Below, piece by piece: positions 41,890-51,051 of a DNA stretch of 64,000 nt. Within the stretch, counting starts at the first letter, position 1, and each line of letters opens with the position of its first letter. This stretch comes from Tistrella mobilis. GTDB taxonomy: Bacteria; Pseudomonadota; Alphaproteobacteria; Tistrellales; Tistrellaceae. Below the pieces are notes generated by a model. It was not told the origin of the DNA, searched no databases, and was given only the letters and a program-made list of their open reading frames with translations. The DNA lies in contig NZ_CP121017.1 in NCBI RefSeq assembly GCF_041468085.1, positions 248,001 through 312,000 on the forward strand, in the 5' to 3' direction. A program made the position numbers and the translations under genes.

Positions 41890-43095
41890 ATGACCACATC
41901 GCGCAGTTTTTCGACCCGCGCCATCCATTCAGGCTACGATCCGGCTGCCAATGACGGTGCGCTGACCCCGCCGCTTCATCTTACCTCAACCTTCGTGTTC
42001 GAGACCGCCGAGGCGGGTGGCGAGATGTTTGCCGGCACCCGCCCCGGCCATGTCTATTCCCGCATCTCCAACCCCACCCTCGACCTGCTGGAGCGCCGGA
42101 TGGCCGATCTGGAAGGGGCGGAGGCGGGGCTGGCACTGGCGTCGGGTATGGGGGCGATCTCCGCCACGCTCTGGACCCTGGTTTCGCCGGGGGACGAGGT
42201 GATCGTCGACCGCACGCTTTATGGCTGTACCTTCGCCTTTATGCGCCATGGTCTGGCGCGCTTCGGGGTCACCATCACCCATGTCGATCTGACCGACCCC
42301 GAAAACCTTGCCGCCGCCATCGGCTCACGCACCCGGGTGGTGTATTTCGAAACCCCGGCCAATCCGAACATGCGGCTGGTCGACATCGGTCGGGTGTCGG
42401 AGATCGCCCGTGCCGCGGGCGCCGTGACCGTGGTCGACAACACCTATGCCACGCCCCGTCTCACCCGGCCGATCGAGCTCGGTGCCGATCTGGTGGTGCA
42501 TTCGGCGACCAAATATCTGGGGGGACATGGTGATCTGGTGGCAGGGCTGGTGGTCGGTGATGCCGAAACCGTCGGCCGGATCCGGCTGGAAGGGCTGAAG
42601 GACATGACCGGCGCGGTGATGGCGCCGTTCAACGCCATGCTGATCCTGCGCGGGCTCAAGACCCTGGCGCTGCGCATGGAGCGCCATTCGGCGAGTGCGC
42701 TTGCGGTGGCGCGGATGCTGAACGCCCATCCGGCCGTGGCGTCGGTCTGGTATCCGGGACTGGAAGATTTCCCGCAGCATGATCTGGCCCGGCGCCAGAT
42801 GGCGCTGCCGGGCGGCATGATCGCCTTCGAGCTGACCGGCGGTCTCGCGGCCGGCCGCGAGACCATGAACCGGCTGGGGCTGATCGGCCGGGCGGTGTCG
42901 CTGGGCGATGCCGAAAGCCTGATCCAGCACCCCGCCTCAATGACCCACTCGACCTATACGCCCGAGGAGCGGGCCGCCTATGGCATTTCCGACGGGCTGA
43001 TCCGGCTGTCGGTCGGGTTGGAGGATCCGGCGGATCTGCTGGAGGATCTTGAGCAGGCCCTGCCGCGGCCGGTTCTGCACCGGCGCAGTGCCTGA
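41890..43095 (+). CDS. mdeA: Methionine gamma-lyase
   Basis: 401 residues, the usual size. PLP-dependent Cys/Met metabolism family: GYDPAANDGALTPPLHLTST, the Tyr/Arg phosphate motif VYSRISNPTLDLLERRMADL, Asp in VVDNTYATPRLTRPIELGAD, and PLP Lys in VVHSATKYLGGHGDLVAGLV. A Cys in RTLYGCTFAFMRHGL matches the lyase-specific Cys of MdeA and separates it from cystathionine enzymes. It cleaves L-methionine to methanethiol, ammonia and 2-oxobutanoate. GAGGGAGA precedes the chosen ATG; upstream Met codons in frame are less likely. Confidence 0.9.
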   Translation: MTTSRSFSTRAIHSGYDPAANDGALTPPLHLTSTFVFETAEAGGEMFAGTRPGHVYSRISNPTLDLLERRMADLEGAEAGLALASGMGAISATLWTLVSPGDEVIVDRTLYGCTFAFMRHGLARFGVTITHVDLTDPENLAAAIGSRTRVVYFETPANPNMRLVDIGRVSEIARAAGAVTVVDNTYATPRLTRPIELGADLVVHSATKYLGGHGDLVAGLVVGDAETVGRIRLEGLKDMTGAVMAPFNAMLILRGLKTLALRMERHSASALAVARMLNAHPAVASVWYPGLEDFPQHDLARRQMALPGGMIAFELTGGLAAGRETMNRLGLIGRAVSLGDAESLIQHPASMTHSTYTPEERAAYGISDGLIRLSVGLEDPADLLEDLEQALPRPVLHRRSA

Positions 43096-43107
43096 ACATC
43101 TCGTCAA

Positions 43108-43123
43108 AAGTTGTATAGGCAAG
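43108..43123. promoter_or_regulatory. HutC-type operator-like site after mdeA
   Basis: AAGTTGTATAGGCAAG differs by one base from the inverse of the site before hutX (43999-44015). It lies between the convergent 3' ends of mdeA and hutC, an odd place for an operator; it may be an auxiliary site for looping or chance. Confidence 0.45.
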
Positions 43124-43156
43124 TGGGCGATTCCGACGGGATCGCCCGTCGCGCTG

Positions 43157-43915
43157 TCAGTAGCTGCTCTCCAGCCGGTAGCGTGTGCCGGGGTAGAGCA
43201 GGCGCACCGCCGTCACCACCCGCGGCCCCGACCAGGTCCGGCGGCGGACCATCAGGCAGGGCTCGGCGCGGGCAATCGCGAGCAGCCGGCATTCCCAGGC
43301 CTTGGGCAGGATCGCTTCAACCGACTGTTCGGTGCGGGTGATGGGGGCGAGTGCCGTAAGGTAGGCGTTGGGCGTGATACTGCTGAAATCCTGGGCCAGA
43401 TAGTCGGGCGCCACCGCCGGGTTGACGAACCGGTCCTCGATCTGGATCGGCACCTCGTCCTCGCGATGGACGATGACGGTGTGGAAGACTTCCGATCCCA
43501 TCGCGACCTCCAGCGCGTCGGCAAGCTCCGGCCCGCAATTTTCTTTCTGGCTCAGGGTGATGGAAACCGTATGGGCGGCGCCGCGTTCGGCGATCTCGTC
43601 GGCGATGTTGCGCACGCCCAGGAAGGGGGCGCTGCGCTTGGCGGGGGCGACGAAGGATCCCTTGCCCTGAACGCGCAGGATCACGCCTTCGGCCGCCAGC
43701 TCTCTCAGGGCGCGATGCGCGGTCATGCGGCTCACCCCCATCTCCTCGACCAGCTCGTTCTCCGACGGTACCCGGTGATTGGCCGGCCAGTCGCCGCTGG
43801 CGATGCGTGACTTGATACGGGCCTTCAGCTGCTCGTAAAGCGGCAAGTCGCGCAGCCCGTCTTCGCCGGCCGGCGCCGGCCGGGTCGCCTCGATCTGGAT
43901 GCCGATCTGGGTCAT
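43157..43915 (-). CDS. hutC: Histidine utilization repressor HutC (GntR/UTRA)
   Basis: 252 residues. GntR winged helix: LYEQLKARIKSRIASGDWPA, HRVPSENELVEEMGVSRMTA and HRALRELAAEGVILRVQGKG. UTRA effector domain: EVFHTVIVHREDEVPIQIED, RFVNPAVAPDYLAQDFSSIT and the HutC-type end EPCLMVRRRTWSGPRVVTAV with YPGTRYRL. HutC represses hut genes and is released by urocanate. It is divergent from hutX, with operator-like palindromes between. The start MTQIGIQIE is chosen as the HTH domain begins soon after; upstream residues look untranslated. Confidence 0.92.
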   Translation of the reverse strand: MTQIGIQIEATRPAPAGEDGLRDLPLYEQLKARIKSRIASGDWPANHRVPSENELVEEMGVSRMTAHRALRELAAEGVILRVQGKGSFVAPAKRSAPFLGVRNIADEIAERGAAHTVSITLSQKENCGPELADALEVAMGSEVFHTVIVHREDEVPIQIEDRFVNPAVAPDYLAQDFSSITPNAYLTALAPITRTEQSVEAILPKAWECRLLAIARAEPCLMVRRRTWSGPRVVTAVRLLYPGTRYRLESSY

Positions 43916-43998
43916 GGGGGCTGCCTGTATGGTGTGCATGCGGCAAGTTGCATGTTTTTCGACCATACAGGATTGCGTCCCTTCGGGAAATGGGTCAT

Positions 43999-44015
43999 CT
44001 TGCATATACAACTTG
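43999..44015. promoter_or_regulatory. HutC operator between hutC and hutX
   Basis: CTTGCATATACAACTTG contains the imperfect palindrome TTGCATATACAA, of the type bound by HutC (TTGTATATACAA-like). A half-matching GCAAGTTGCATG lies at 43943-43954 nearer hutC. Location between the two divergent genes suits control of both. Confidence 0.65.
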
Positions 44016-44157
44016 CCTGTGGCGCCCCGGGGAACTGAGGGGGGCTCAGGCCAAAGCGCACCCCCGGCCCGGCGGCCCCTGCCCGTGCGGTCCGGTGAGG
44101 AGGCGACGACCGAAGATCCTGACCGGGTACGCCAAGCGATAAAAAAGGGAACGCACG

Positions 44158-45201
44158 GTGTCGAATTTCACCTTCACCACGCTCAAGCTCGCGCTCGCCA
44201 CCACGGCCGCCGTGTTCGCGGTCTCCACCGGCAGCGCCCAGGCCTCGTATTGCGGGGACGGCAAGACCGTCACCTTTGCCGGCATCGACTGGGAAAGCGG
44301 CGCCTTCATCACCGAGGTGATGAAGACCATCCTGTCCGAAGGCTATGACTGCGCGGTCGACGCGATCCCCGGCAACTCTGTGACGCTGGAGCAGGCGACC
44401 GCCAATAACGACGTCCAGATCTTCGCCGAGGAATGGATCGGCCGCAGCGACGTCTGGAACAATGCCGCCGCCGCCGGCCAGGTGGTCTCGGTCGGCAAGA
44501 CCTTCGTCGGCGCCAGCGAGGGCTGGTTTGTCCCGGCCTATATGATCAAGGGCGACACCACCCGCGGCATCGCCCCTGCCGCGCCCAAGCTGGAGACGGT
44601 GGAGCAGCTCAAGGATCCGGCGATCGTGAAGCTGTTCACCGACCCGGAGGAGCCGTCGAAGGGCCGTTTCCTGAACTGCCCCTCGGGCTGGACCTGCGAG
44701 GGTGTCAACACGGCCAAGCTCGAAGCCTACAAGCTTACCGACGATTATGTGAACTTCCGCCCGGGCACCGGCACCGCGCTGGATGCGGCGATCTCGGCCG
44801 CCTATCTGCGCGGCGAGCCGATCCTGTTCTACTACTGGACGCCGACCGCGATCATGGGCAAGTACGATCTGGTCCAGCTGAAGGAACCGGCCTATGACGA
44901 GGCCTGCTGGACGGAGCTGACCAGCGCCACCGGCAAGCGTGACCGCGGCTGTGCCTTCCCGGCGGTCGAGGTTGCCTATGGCCTGAACGCCGATTTCGCC
45001 AAGGCGGCGCCCGAGATCGTCGAGATGCTGGAGAAGGCGACCTTCCCGCTGGCCGAGGTGAATGCCAGCCTGGCCTATATGGTCGACGAAAAGGCCGATG
45101 CCCAGGCTGCCGCGAAACGCTTCCTGGCGACCAAGGGCGATGTCTGGGGCGGCTGGGTTCCGGCCGAGGTCCGGGCGAAGATCGAGGCGGCGGTGAAGTG
45201 A
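44158..45201 (+). CDS. hutX: Histidine/betaine-type ABC transporter substrate-binding protein
   Basis: 347 residues. A signal peptide (about 1-30, ATTAAVFAVSTGSAQA then SYCGDG) directs it to the periplasm. The OpuAC fold is visible: TVTFAGIDWESGAFITEVMK, VTLEQATANNDVQIFAEEWI and FYYWTPTAIMGKYDLVQLKE. The QAT class binds quaternary amines or histidine; the place between hutC and a HutH homologue points to HutX. GTG start with AAGGGA 7 bases upstream. A strong inverted repeat follows the gene. Confidence 0.88.
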   Translation: MSNFTFTTLKLALATTAAVFAVSTGSAQASYCGDGKTVTFAGIDWESGAFITEVMKTILSEGYDCAVDAIPGNSVTLEQATANNDVQIFAEEWIGRSDVWNNAAAAGQVVSVGKTFVGASEGWFVPAYMIKGDTTRGIAPAAPKLETVEQLKDPAIVKLFTDPEEPSKGRFLNCPSGWTCEGVNTAKLEAYKLTDDYVNFRPGTGTALDAAISAAYLRGEPILFYYWTPTAIMGKYDLVQLKEPAYDEACWTELTSATGKRDRGCAFPAVEVAYGLNADFAKAAPEIVEMLEKATFPLAEVNASLAYMVDEKADAQAAAKRFLATKGDVWGGWVPAEVRAKIEAAVK

Positions 45202-45252
45202 CGGGCTGAGCCCCGTCCCGACCTCCCGCCCCGGTCTCCATCCCTGCCTCCC

Positions 45253-45293
45253 GCACGGTCCACCGCCGGCCCCCGCCCGGTGGTGGACCGTGC
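45253..45293 (+). repeat. 12-base inverted repeat between hutX and hutW
   Basis: GCACGGTCCACC (45253-45264) and GGTGGACCGTGC (45282-45293) pair perfectly around a 17-base GC-rich loop. No U tract follows. Such hairpins after binding-protein genes commonly stabilise the upstream message so that more binding protein than permease is made; that role here is inferred. Confidence 0.6.
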
Positions 45294-45329
45294 CATCCTC
45301 CGCTTCACCCGCGGCAAGGAAGCCAGCCC

Positions 45330-46187
45330 ATGTTCCCCGAGTCCCTCCACATTTCCATTCGCGGGCCGATCAACGACTTCGTCCGCATGCTGGTGGTCGA
45401 TTACGGCTTCGTGTTCAAGGCCGTGTCGAATGTCATCCTCCAGGGCATCCTGGTCATCGAGCAGATCCTGCGCGGCCTGCCCTGGTGGGTGGTGTTTCTG
45501 GTGTTCACGGGGCTTGCCTGGCAGGCGACCCGCCGGATTGCGCCGACGGTGATGATCGCCGTGATGCTGCTGGTCGTGGGCGTGCTCGGGCTCTGGGACC
45601 TGACCATGCAGACGCTCGCCCTGATGCTGATGGCGACACTCGTCTCGGTGGTCATCGGCATCCCCGTCGGGATCTGGGTCGCCAAAAGCCGGATCATGCG
45701 CGGCATCACCCTGCCGGTGCTCGACGTGATGCAGACCATGCCGAGCTTCGTCTATCTGATCCCGGCGATCATGCTCTTCGGCCTGGGCAAGGTGCCGGCG
45801 GTGCTGGCGACCATCATCTACGCCGTGCCGCCGCTGATCCGGCTCACCGATCTCGGCATCCGTCAGGTCGACCGCGAGGTGATCGAGGCCGCCCAGGCCT
45901 TCGGCGGCAGTCCGCGCCAGATCCTGTTCGGGGTGGAACTGCCGCTCGCAACCCCGACCATTATGGCCGGTCTCAACCAGACGATCATGATGGCCCTGTC
46001 GATGGTGGTGGTCGCCTCCATGATCGGCGCCCGCGGCCTTGGCGAGCAGGTGCTGAACGGCATCCAGACGCTCGATGTCGGCAAGGGGCTGGAAGCAGGG
46101 CTCGGCATCGTCATCCTGGCCATCGTGCTCGACCGCATCACCCAGGGCTTCGGCCGGCCGCGCAACGAGGATGCCCGTCATGGCTGA
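45330..46187 (+). CDS. hutW: ABC transporter permease, histidine/betaine type
   Basis: 285 residues, six or so membrane helices: WWVVFLVFTGLAWQATRRIA, VMIAVMLLVVGVLGLWDLTM and MMALSMVVVASMIGARGLGE. The EAA loop, the contact with the ATPase, is DREVIEAAQAFGGSPRQILF followed by GVELPLATPTIMAGL. This is the ProW/OpuAB family; context assigns it to histidine uptake (HutW). It overlaps the ATPase gene by 8 bases. Confidence 0.88.
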   Translation: MFPESLHISIRGPINDFVRMLVVDYGFVFKAVSNVILQGILVIEQILRGLPWWVVFLVFTGLAWQATRRIAPTVMIAVMLLVVGVLGLWDLTMQTLALMLMATLVSVVIGIPVGIWVAKSRIMRGITLPVLDVMQTMPSFVYLIPAIMLFGLGKVPAVLATIIYAVPPLIRLTDLGIRQVDREVIEAAQAFGGSPRQILFGVELPLATPTIMAGLNQTIMMALSMVVVASMIGARGLGEQVLNGIQTLDVGKGLEAGLGIVILAIVLDRITQGFGRPRNEDARHG

Positions 46188-47001
46188 GATCGAGATCCGC
46201 AATGTCTACAAGATCTTCGGCCGCGACACCGGAACCGCGCTCCGGCTTGCGAAGGAGGGTCTCGACAAGGCCGAGGTGCTGGCCCGCACCGGCTGCAGCG
46301 TCGGCCTGGACGATGTCAGCCTGACCATCGGCGCCGGCCGGATCTTCGTGATCATGGGGCTGTCGGGTTCGGGCAAGTCGACGCTGGTCCGGCACATCAA
46401 CCGGCTGATCGAGCCCACCGCCGGCGAGGTTCGTTTCGACGGCCGCAACATCCTGGATCTGGGAGCGAAGGCGCTCAGGGATTTCCGCACCCATCGGGTC
46501 AGCATGGTGTTCCAGAGCTTCGGGCTGATGCCGCATCGCACCGTGCTGCAGAACGTCGTCTACGGCCAGCGGGTGCGCGGCCTGTCGCGCGCCGAGGCCC
46601 GGCCGATCGGCATGCAGTGGATCGAGGCGGTCGGCCTGTCCGGCTATGAAGACAAGTATCCTCACCAGCTGTCGGGCGGCATGAAGCAGCGCGTCGGCCT
46701 TGCCCGGGCCCTGGCCGCCGATACCGACGTGATCCTGATGGACGAGGCCTTCTCGGCGCTTGATCCGCTGATCCGCACCGACATGCAGGACCAGCTGCTT
46801 CAGCTGCAGCAGAACCTCGCCAAGACCATCGTCTTCATCACCCACGATCTGGACGAGGCGCTGCGCATCGGCTCGGAGATCGCGATCCTGAAGGATGGCC
46901 GCCTGGTCCAGGTCGGCAGCCCCGACGAGATCCTGACCAACCCCGCCAACGACTATGTCGCCCGTTTCGTCCAGCGTCGGACCGGAGGTGGCCATGACTG
47001 A
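46180..47001 (+). CDS. hutV: ABC transporter ATPase, histidine/betaine type
   Basis: 273 residues. Walker A IMGLSGSGKSTLVRHINRLI, Q-loop VFQSFGLMPHRTVLQNVVYG, signature HQLSGGMKQRVGLARALAAD, Walker B VILMDEAFSALDPLIR and H-loop VFITHDLDEALRIGSEIAI. The N-terminal insert (LAKEGLDKAEVLARTGCSVG) is typical of ProV/OpuAA ATPases; the C-terminal CBS pair is absent, as in HutV. ATG chosen inside the permease end; an in-frame ATG three codons earlier is possible. It overlaps the HutH-like gene by 8 bases. Confidence 0.9.
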   Translation: MAEIEIRNVYKIFGRDTGTALRLAKEGLDKAEVLARTGCSVGLDDVSLTIGAGRIFVIMGLSGSGKSTLVRHINRLIEPTAGEVRFDGRNILDLGAKALRDFRTHRVSMVFQSFGLMPHRTVLQNVVYGQRVRGLSRAEARPIGMQWIEAVGLSGYEDKYPHQLSGGMKQRVGLARALAADTDVILMDEAFSALDPLIRTDMQDQLLQLQQNLAKTIVFITHDLDEALRIGSEIAILKDGRLVQVGSPDEILTNPANDYVARFVQRRTGGGHD

Positions 47002-48556
47002 TCCCATGCAGGATCCGGCGGCGCCGGACGGCTTTCTTTCGGGGGACGTGACCGCGGAGGCGCTCGTGCAGGCGAACCGCATCATCCTCGACCGCGTCCT
47101 CGGCTGGCGCGACCTCGCCTCCATTGCCGAAGGGGCCGGGCTGGAGCTGTCGCCTGCCGCCTGGGCACGGATCGAGGCGGCGCGCCGGGTGGTCGATGCC
47201 CTGGTCGACCGCGGCATCCGCGGCTATGGCATCAATACCGGCGTCGGTGCGCTCTGCGACGTGATCATCGACCGCTCCGCCCAGCAGAGCCTGTCGCGCA
47301 ACATCCTGTTCAGCCATGCCTGCGGCGTGGGGGAGCCGCTGCCCGAGGCGGAGACCCGTGCGATCATGGCTGCCCAGATCGCCAATTTTGCCCATGGCTA
47401 TTCGGGCGTGCGGCCGCAGACGGTCGCGGCACTGCTGGCGCTGCTGAATGCCAATATCCTGCCGGTGATCCCCGCGCGCGGCTCGGTCGGCTATCTCACC
47501 CATGCGGCCCAGATCGGTCTGGTGCTGATCGGCCACGGCACGGCCCGCAAGGGGGTGGAACTGCTGACCGGACGCGAGGCCCTGGCCGCTGTCGGGCTGG
47601 AACCGCTGGTGCTGGAAGCCAAGGAAGGCCTGAGCCTGGTCAACGGCACGCCCTGTGCCACCGGCCTCGCCTGTCTGGCGCTGGCCCGTATGGACCGGGC
47701 GATGGACTGGGCGGATGCGGCGGCGACGCTCGCTTACGAGAACCTCGGCGCCCAGGCGGGGGCCTTTGCGCCGGCGCCGCTGGCCTTGCGCACCTCTCCC
47801 GGTCTGCAGACCGTCGGTGCCAGGCTCGATGCCTGGCTTGCCGGCAGCGAATTGCTGGCCGCTGCCGCAGGCAGTCGCACCCAGGATCCGCTGAGCCTGC
47901 GCGCCGTGCCCCAGGTCCATGGCGCGGTACGCGACCAGATCGAGCAACTGGCAGTGGTGGTCGATCGGGAGCTGGCCAGCGTCACCGACAATCCGGCGGT
48001 GTCGGGCACGCCCGAGGTGCCCGAGGTGCATTCCCAGGCCCATGCGGTCGGGGCGGCGCTCGGTCTTGCCATGGATGCGCTGGCGGTGGCGGCGGCAGAG
48101 CTTGCCGCGATCTCGGAACGCCGGGTCGACCGGCTGGTCAATCCGCTGGTCAGCCGGCTGCCGGCTTTCCTGGCCGGTGACAGCGGGGTGTGTTCCGGCT
48201 TCATGATCGCCCAGTACACCGCAGCGGCGCTGGCAGCGGAATGCCGGCGGCTTGCCGCCCCGGCCAGCCTGGATGGCGGCATCACCTCGGCCCTTCAGGA
48301 AGACATCCTGACCCACGCCACCCCGGCGGCGGGCAAGGCACTGGCGGTGCTCGACAATCTGGAGCGCATCCTCGCGATCGAACTGCTCGCCGCCGCCCAG
48401 GCCTATGACCTTCAGCCCCCGGCCCTCGCCCGGGCACCCCGCACCGATGCGCTCTATCGCCGCATCCGGGCCCGTGTGGCGCCCTATGCCGACGACCGGC
48501 CGCTCAACGGCGACTTCGCCGCCCTGCACACCATCCTCAGGACCACCCGTCCCTGA
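46994..48556 (+). CDS. HutH homologue (HAL/PAL/TAL fold) lacking the MIO tripeptide
   Basis: 520 residues, the family's length. The fold is well conserved: RGIRGYGINTGVGALCDVII, SRNILFSHACGVGEPLPEAE, SLVNGTPCATGLACLALARM and AGSRTQDPLSLRAVPQVHGA (the S-x-x-xQDxYSLR-like part). Where HutH has GSVG-ASG-DLAPLAH, this protein reads ARGSVGYLTHAAQIGLVLIG: the Ala-Ser-Gly that cyclises to the MIO electrophile is missing. Normal histidine deamination is therefore doubtful. GGAGG precedes the ATG, and the gene lies within the hut operon. It may be a HutH2-type protein with another role. Confidence 0.85.
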   Translation: MTDPMQDPAAPDGFLSGDVTAEALVQANRIILDRVLGWRDLASIAEGAGLELSPAAWARIEAARRVVDALVDRGIRGYGINTGVGALCDVIIDRSAQQSLSRNILFSHACGVGEPLPEAETRAIMAAQIANFAHGYSGVRPQTVAALLALLNANILPVIPARGSVGYLTHAAQIGLVLIGHGTARKGVELLTGREALAAVGLEPLVLEAKEGLSLVNGTPCATGLACLALARMDRAMDWADAAATLAYENLGAQAGAFAPAPLALRTSPGLQTVGARLDAWLAGSELLAAAAGSRTQDPLSLRAVPQVHGAVRDQIEQLAVVVDRELASVTDNPAVSGTPEVPEVHSQAHAVGAALGLAMDALAVAAAELAAISERRVDRLVNPLVSRLPAFLAGDSGVCSGFMIAQYTAAALAAECRRLAAPASLDGGITSALQEDILTHATPAAGKALAVLDNLERILAIELLAAAQAYDLQPPALARAPRTDALYRRIRARVAPYADDRPLNGDFAALHTILRTTRP

Positions 48557-48640
48557 CGGTGACGTCCGCCTTTCAGCCTCAGCCGCCCCAAGACCGACCC
48601 GGCCCGAGCCGGCCGATTTTTCGCCCGAGGAGCAGATCCG

Positions 48641-50314
48641 ATGAGCAATCCGCGTCACAACATCCGCGAGATCAGGGCGCCGCGCGGACCCGAGATCAGC
48701 GCCCGGAGCTGGCTGACCGAAGCCCCGCTCCGCATGCTGATGAACAACCTCGATCCGGACGTCGCCGAGAACCCCAACGAGCTGGTGGTCTATGGCGGCA
48801 TCGGCCGTGCCGCCCGCACCTGGGAGGATTTCGACCGGATCGCGGCGACGCTTCGCACGCTTTCGGATGACGAAACCCTGCTCGTCCAGTCGGGCAAACC
48901 GGTCGGCGTGTTCCGCACCCACAAGGACGCGCCCCGGGTGCTGATCGCCAATTCCAACCTGGTGCCGCATTGGGCGACCTGGGACCATTTCAACGAGCTG
49001 GACCGCAAGGGCCTGGCCATGTACGGCCAGATGACCGCGGGATCCTGGATCTATATCGGCACCCAGGGCATCGTTCAGGGCACCTACGAGACCTTTGTCG
49101 AGGCCGGCCGCCAGCATTATGACGGCAATCTGAAGGGCCGCTGGATCCTGACCGGCGGGCTCGGCGGCATGGGCGGCGCCCAGCCGCTGGCGGCGGTGAT
49201 GGCCGGTGCCTGCTGCCTGGCGGTGGAGTGCAACCCGGACTCGATCGATTTCCGCCTCCGCACCCGCTATCTGGATGCAAAGACGGAATCGCTGGACGAG
49301 GCGCTGGAGATGATCCGGGTCTGGACCGAGGCTGGTGAGGCGAAGTCGGTCGGCCTGCTCGGCAATGCGGCCGAGGTGCTGCCCGAACTGGTCCGCCGCG
49401 GCGTGCGTCCCGACATCGTCACCGATCAGACCTCGGCCCATGATCCGATCAACGGCTATCTGCCGATCGGCTGGAACATCGCCGAATGGCGGGCGAAGCG
49501 CGAGAGCGATCCGAAGGCGGTGGAAGCGGCGGCGCGGGCCTCGATGAAGGTCCATGTCCAGGCGATGCTCGACTTCTGGAACCAGGGCGTGCCGACCCTC
49601 GATTACGGCAACAACATCCGTCAGGTTGCGAAGGATGAGGGGCTGGAGAACGCCTTCGCCTTCCCGGGCTTCGTGCCGGCCTATATCCGGCCGCTGTTCT
49701 GCCGCGGCGTCGGTCCGTTCCGCTGGGCCGCTCTTTCCGGTGATCCGGAAGACATCTACAAGACCGACGCGAAGGTGAAGGAGCTGCTGCCCGACAATGC
49801 CCATCTCCACCGCTGGCTCGACATGGCGCGGGAGCGGATCTCCTTCCAGGGGCTGCCGGCGCGGATCTGCTGGGTCGGCCTGGGCGATCGTCACCGCCTG
49901 GGTCTCGCCTTCAACGAAATGGTTGCGAAGGGCGAGCTGAAGGCGCCGGTGGTGATCGGCCGTGATCATCTGGATTCGGGCTCGGTCGCCAGCCCCAACC
50001 GCGAGACCGAGGCGATGAAGGACGGGTCCGATGCCGTGTCGGACTGGCCGCTGCTCAACGCCCTGCTCAACTGCGCGAGCGGCGCCACCTGGGTCAGCCT
50101 GCATCACGGCGGTGGCGTGGGTATGGGCTTTTCGCAGCATTCGGGTATGGTCGTGGTCTGTGACGGTACCGAAGATGCCGCGCGCCGGGTGGAGCGGGTG
50201 CTCTGGAACGATCCTGCGACCGGTGTGATGCGTCATGCCGATGCCGGCTATGACATCGCGCTCGATTGCGCCCGCGAGCAGGGGCTGCGCCTGCCTGCGA
50301 TCCTGGGGAACTGA
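48641..50314 (+). CDS. hutU: Urocanate hydratase
   Basis: 557 residues, as expected. Converts urocanate to 4-imidazolone-5-propionate with tightly bound NAD. Clear urocanase blocks: [20 protein letters not shown] at the start, [40 protein letters not shown] (NAD site), [20 protein letters not shown], and the catalytic-Cys region [20 protein letters not shown] with [19 protein letters not shown]. The gene follows the HutH homologue by 84 bases and precedes hutD. Confidence 0.96.
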   Translation: MSNPRHNIREIRAPRGPEISARSWLTEAPLRMLMNNLDPDVAENPNELVVYGGIGRAARTWEDFDRIAATLRTLSDDETLLVQSGKPVGVFRTHKDAPRVLIANSNLVPHWATWDHFNELDRKGLAMYGQMTAGSWIYIGTQGIVQGTYETFVEAGRQHYDGNLKGRWILTGGLGGMGGAQPLAAVMAGACCLAVECNPDSIDFRLRTRYLDAKTESLDEALEMIRVWTEAGEAKSVGLLGNAAEVLPELVRRGVRPDIVTDQTSAHDPINGYLPIGWNIAEWRAKRESDPKAVEAAARASMKVHVQAMLDFWNQGVPTLDYGNNIRQVAKDEGLENAFAFPGFVPAYIRPLFCRGVGPFRWAALSGDPEDIYKTDAKVKELLPDNAHLHRWLDMARERISFQGLPARICWVGLGDRHRLGLAFNEMVAKGELKAPVVIGRDHLDSGSVASPNRETEAMKDGSDAVSDWPLLNALLNCASGATWVSLHHGGGVGMGFSQHSGMVVVCDGTEDAARRVERVLWNDPATGVMRHADAGYDIALDCAREQGLRLPAILGN

Positions 50315-50354
50315 GACCGGCCGCCACCGGTCGGGGAAGATGGAGGACACGGTC

Positions 50355-50951
50355 ATGGCCCCGATGCGTCTGCTGCCCGCGGCCGGACATCGGCGCATGC
50401 CCTGGAAGAATGGCGGCGGCGAGACCGTGGAAATCGCGATCTCGCCCGCCGGTGCCGGGCTTGACGGTTTCGACTGGCGATTGAGCATGGCGATGGTTGC
50501 CACTGACGGTCCGTTCTCGATCTTTCCCGGCATCGACCGGTCGCTCGCGGTGCTCCAGGGGGCGGGGATGGAGCTGTCGGTTGCAGGTGTGGGCCATTGC
50601 CGCCTCGATCCCGCAGCCGAACCCTTCGCCTTCCCCGCCGACCGACCCACCACCGCCCGGCTGATCGACGGGCCGATCACGGACCTCAACCTGATGACCC
50701 GGCGGGCGGGTTTCGCCCACGAGATGGAGCGGATGCGGGTGGCCGGCCCGGCAGATCTGGCGGTGGTGTCCGAAATCGTGCTGCTGCTCTGTATGGAGGG
50801 TCAGGTGGGCGTGCAGATCCGGGGCGAGACGGTCGATCTTGCGCCGCTCGATGCCCTGCTGATCGACCGCCGCGGTCTGGCCGAGGCCGGAGGCGTCGAT
50901 GGTGACGGCCTGCTGATGGTCTGCCGGATCTGCGAACGCACATCGGCCTGA
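50355..50951 (+). CDS. hutD: HutD family protein
   Basis: 198 residues. Begins MAPMRLLPAAGHRRMPWKNG then GGETVEIAISP, the W-K-N-G-G-G-x-T signature of HutD, and has FDWRLSMAMVATDGPFSIFP and LNLMTRRAGFAHEMERM. HutD is a bicupin-like protein that modulates histidine utilisation, perhaps by binding formylated intermediates. GGAGG lies 8 bases before the second Met, which is the chosen start. Last of the hut genes here; hutI and hutG are not in the window. Confidence 0.9.
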   Translation: MAPMRLLPAAGHRRMPWKNGGGETVEIAISPAGAGLDGFDWRLSMAMVATDGPFSIFPGIDRSLAVLQGAGMELSVAGVGHCRLDPAAEPFAFPADRPTTARLIDGPITDLNLMTRRAGFAHEMERMRVAGPADLAVVSEIVLLLCMEGQVGVQIRGETVDLAPLDALLIDRRGLAEAGGVDGDGLLMVCRICERTSA

Positions 50952-51051
50952 GGCATGGGTGCGTCTCGGGGGGGCGAACCTCCTGACAGGTTTCTGTCAC
51001 GCCCCGTGGCAGAATGCCGGTTCCAGCACCACCGAACCGCGCCCGGATGCC

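Noticed and set aside
46838-50689. A 1,283-codon open frame on the minus strand
   Set aside because: It lies wholly antisense to hutV, the HutH homologue, hutU and hutD, has no domain, and is the usual side effect of high GC.
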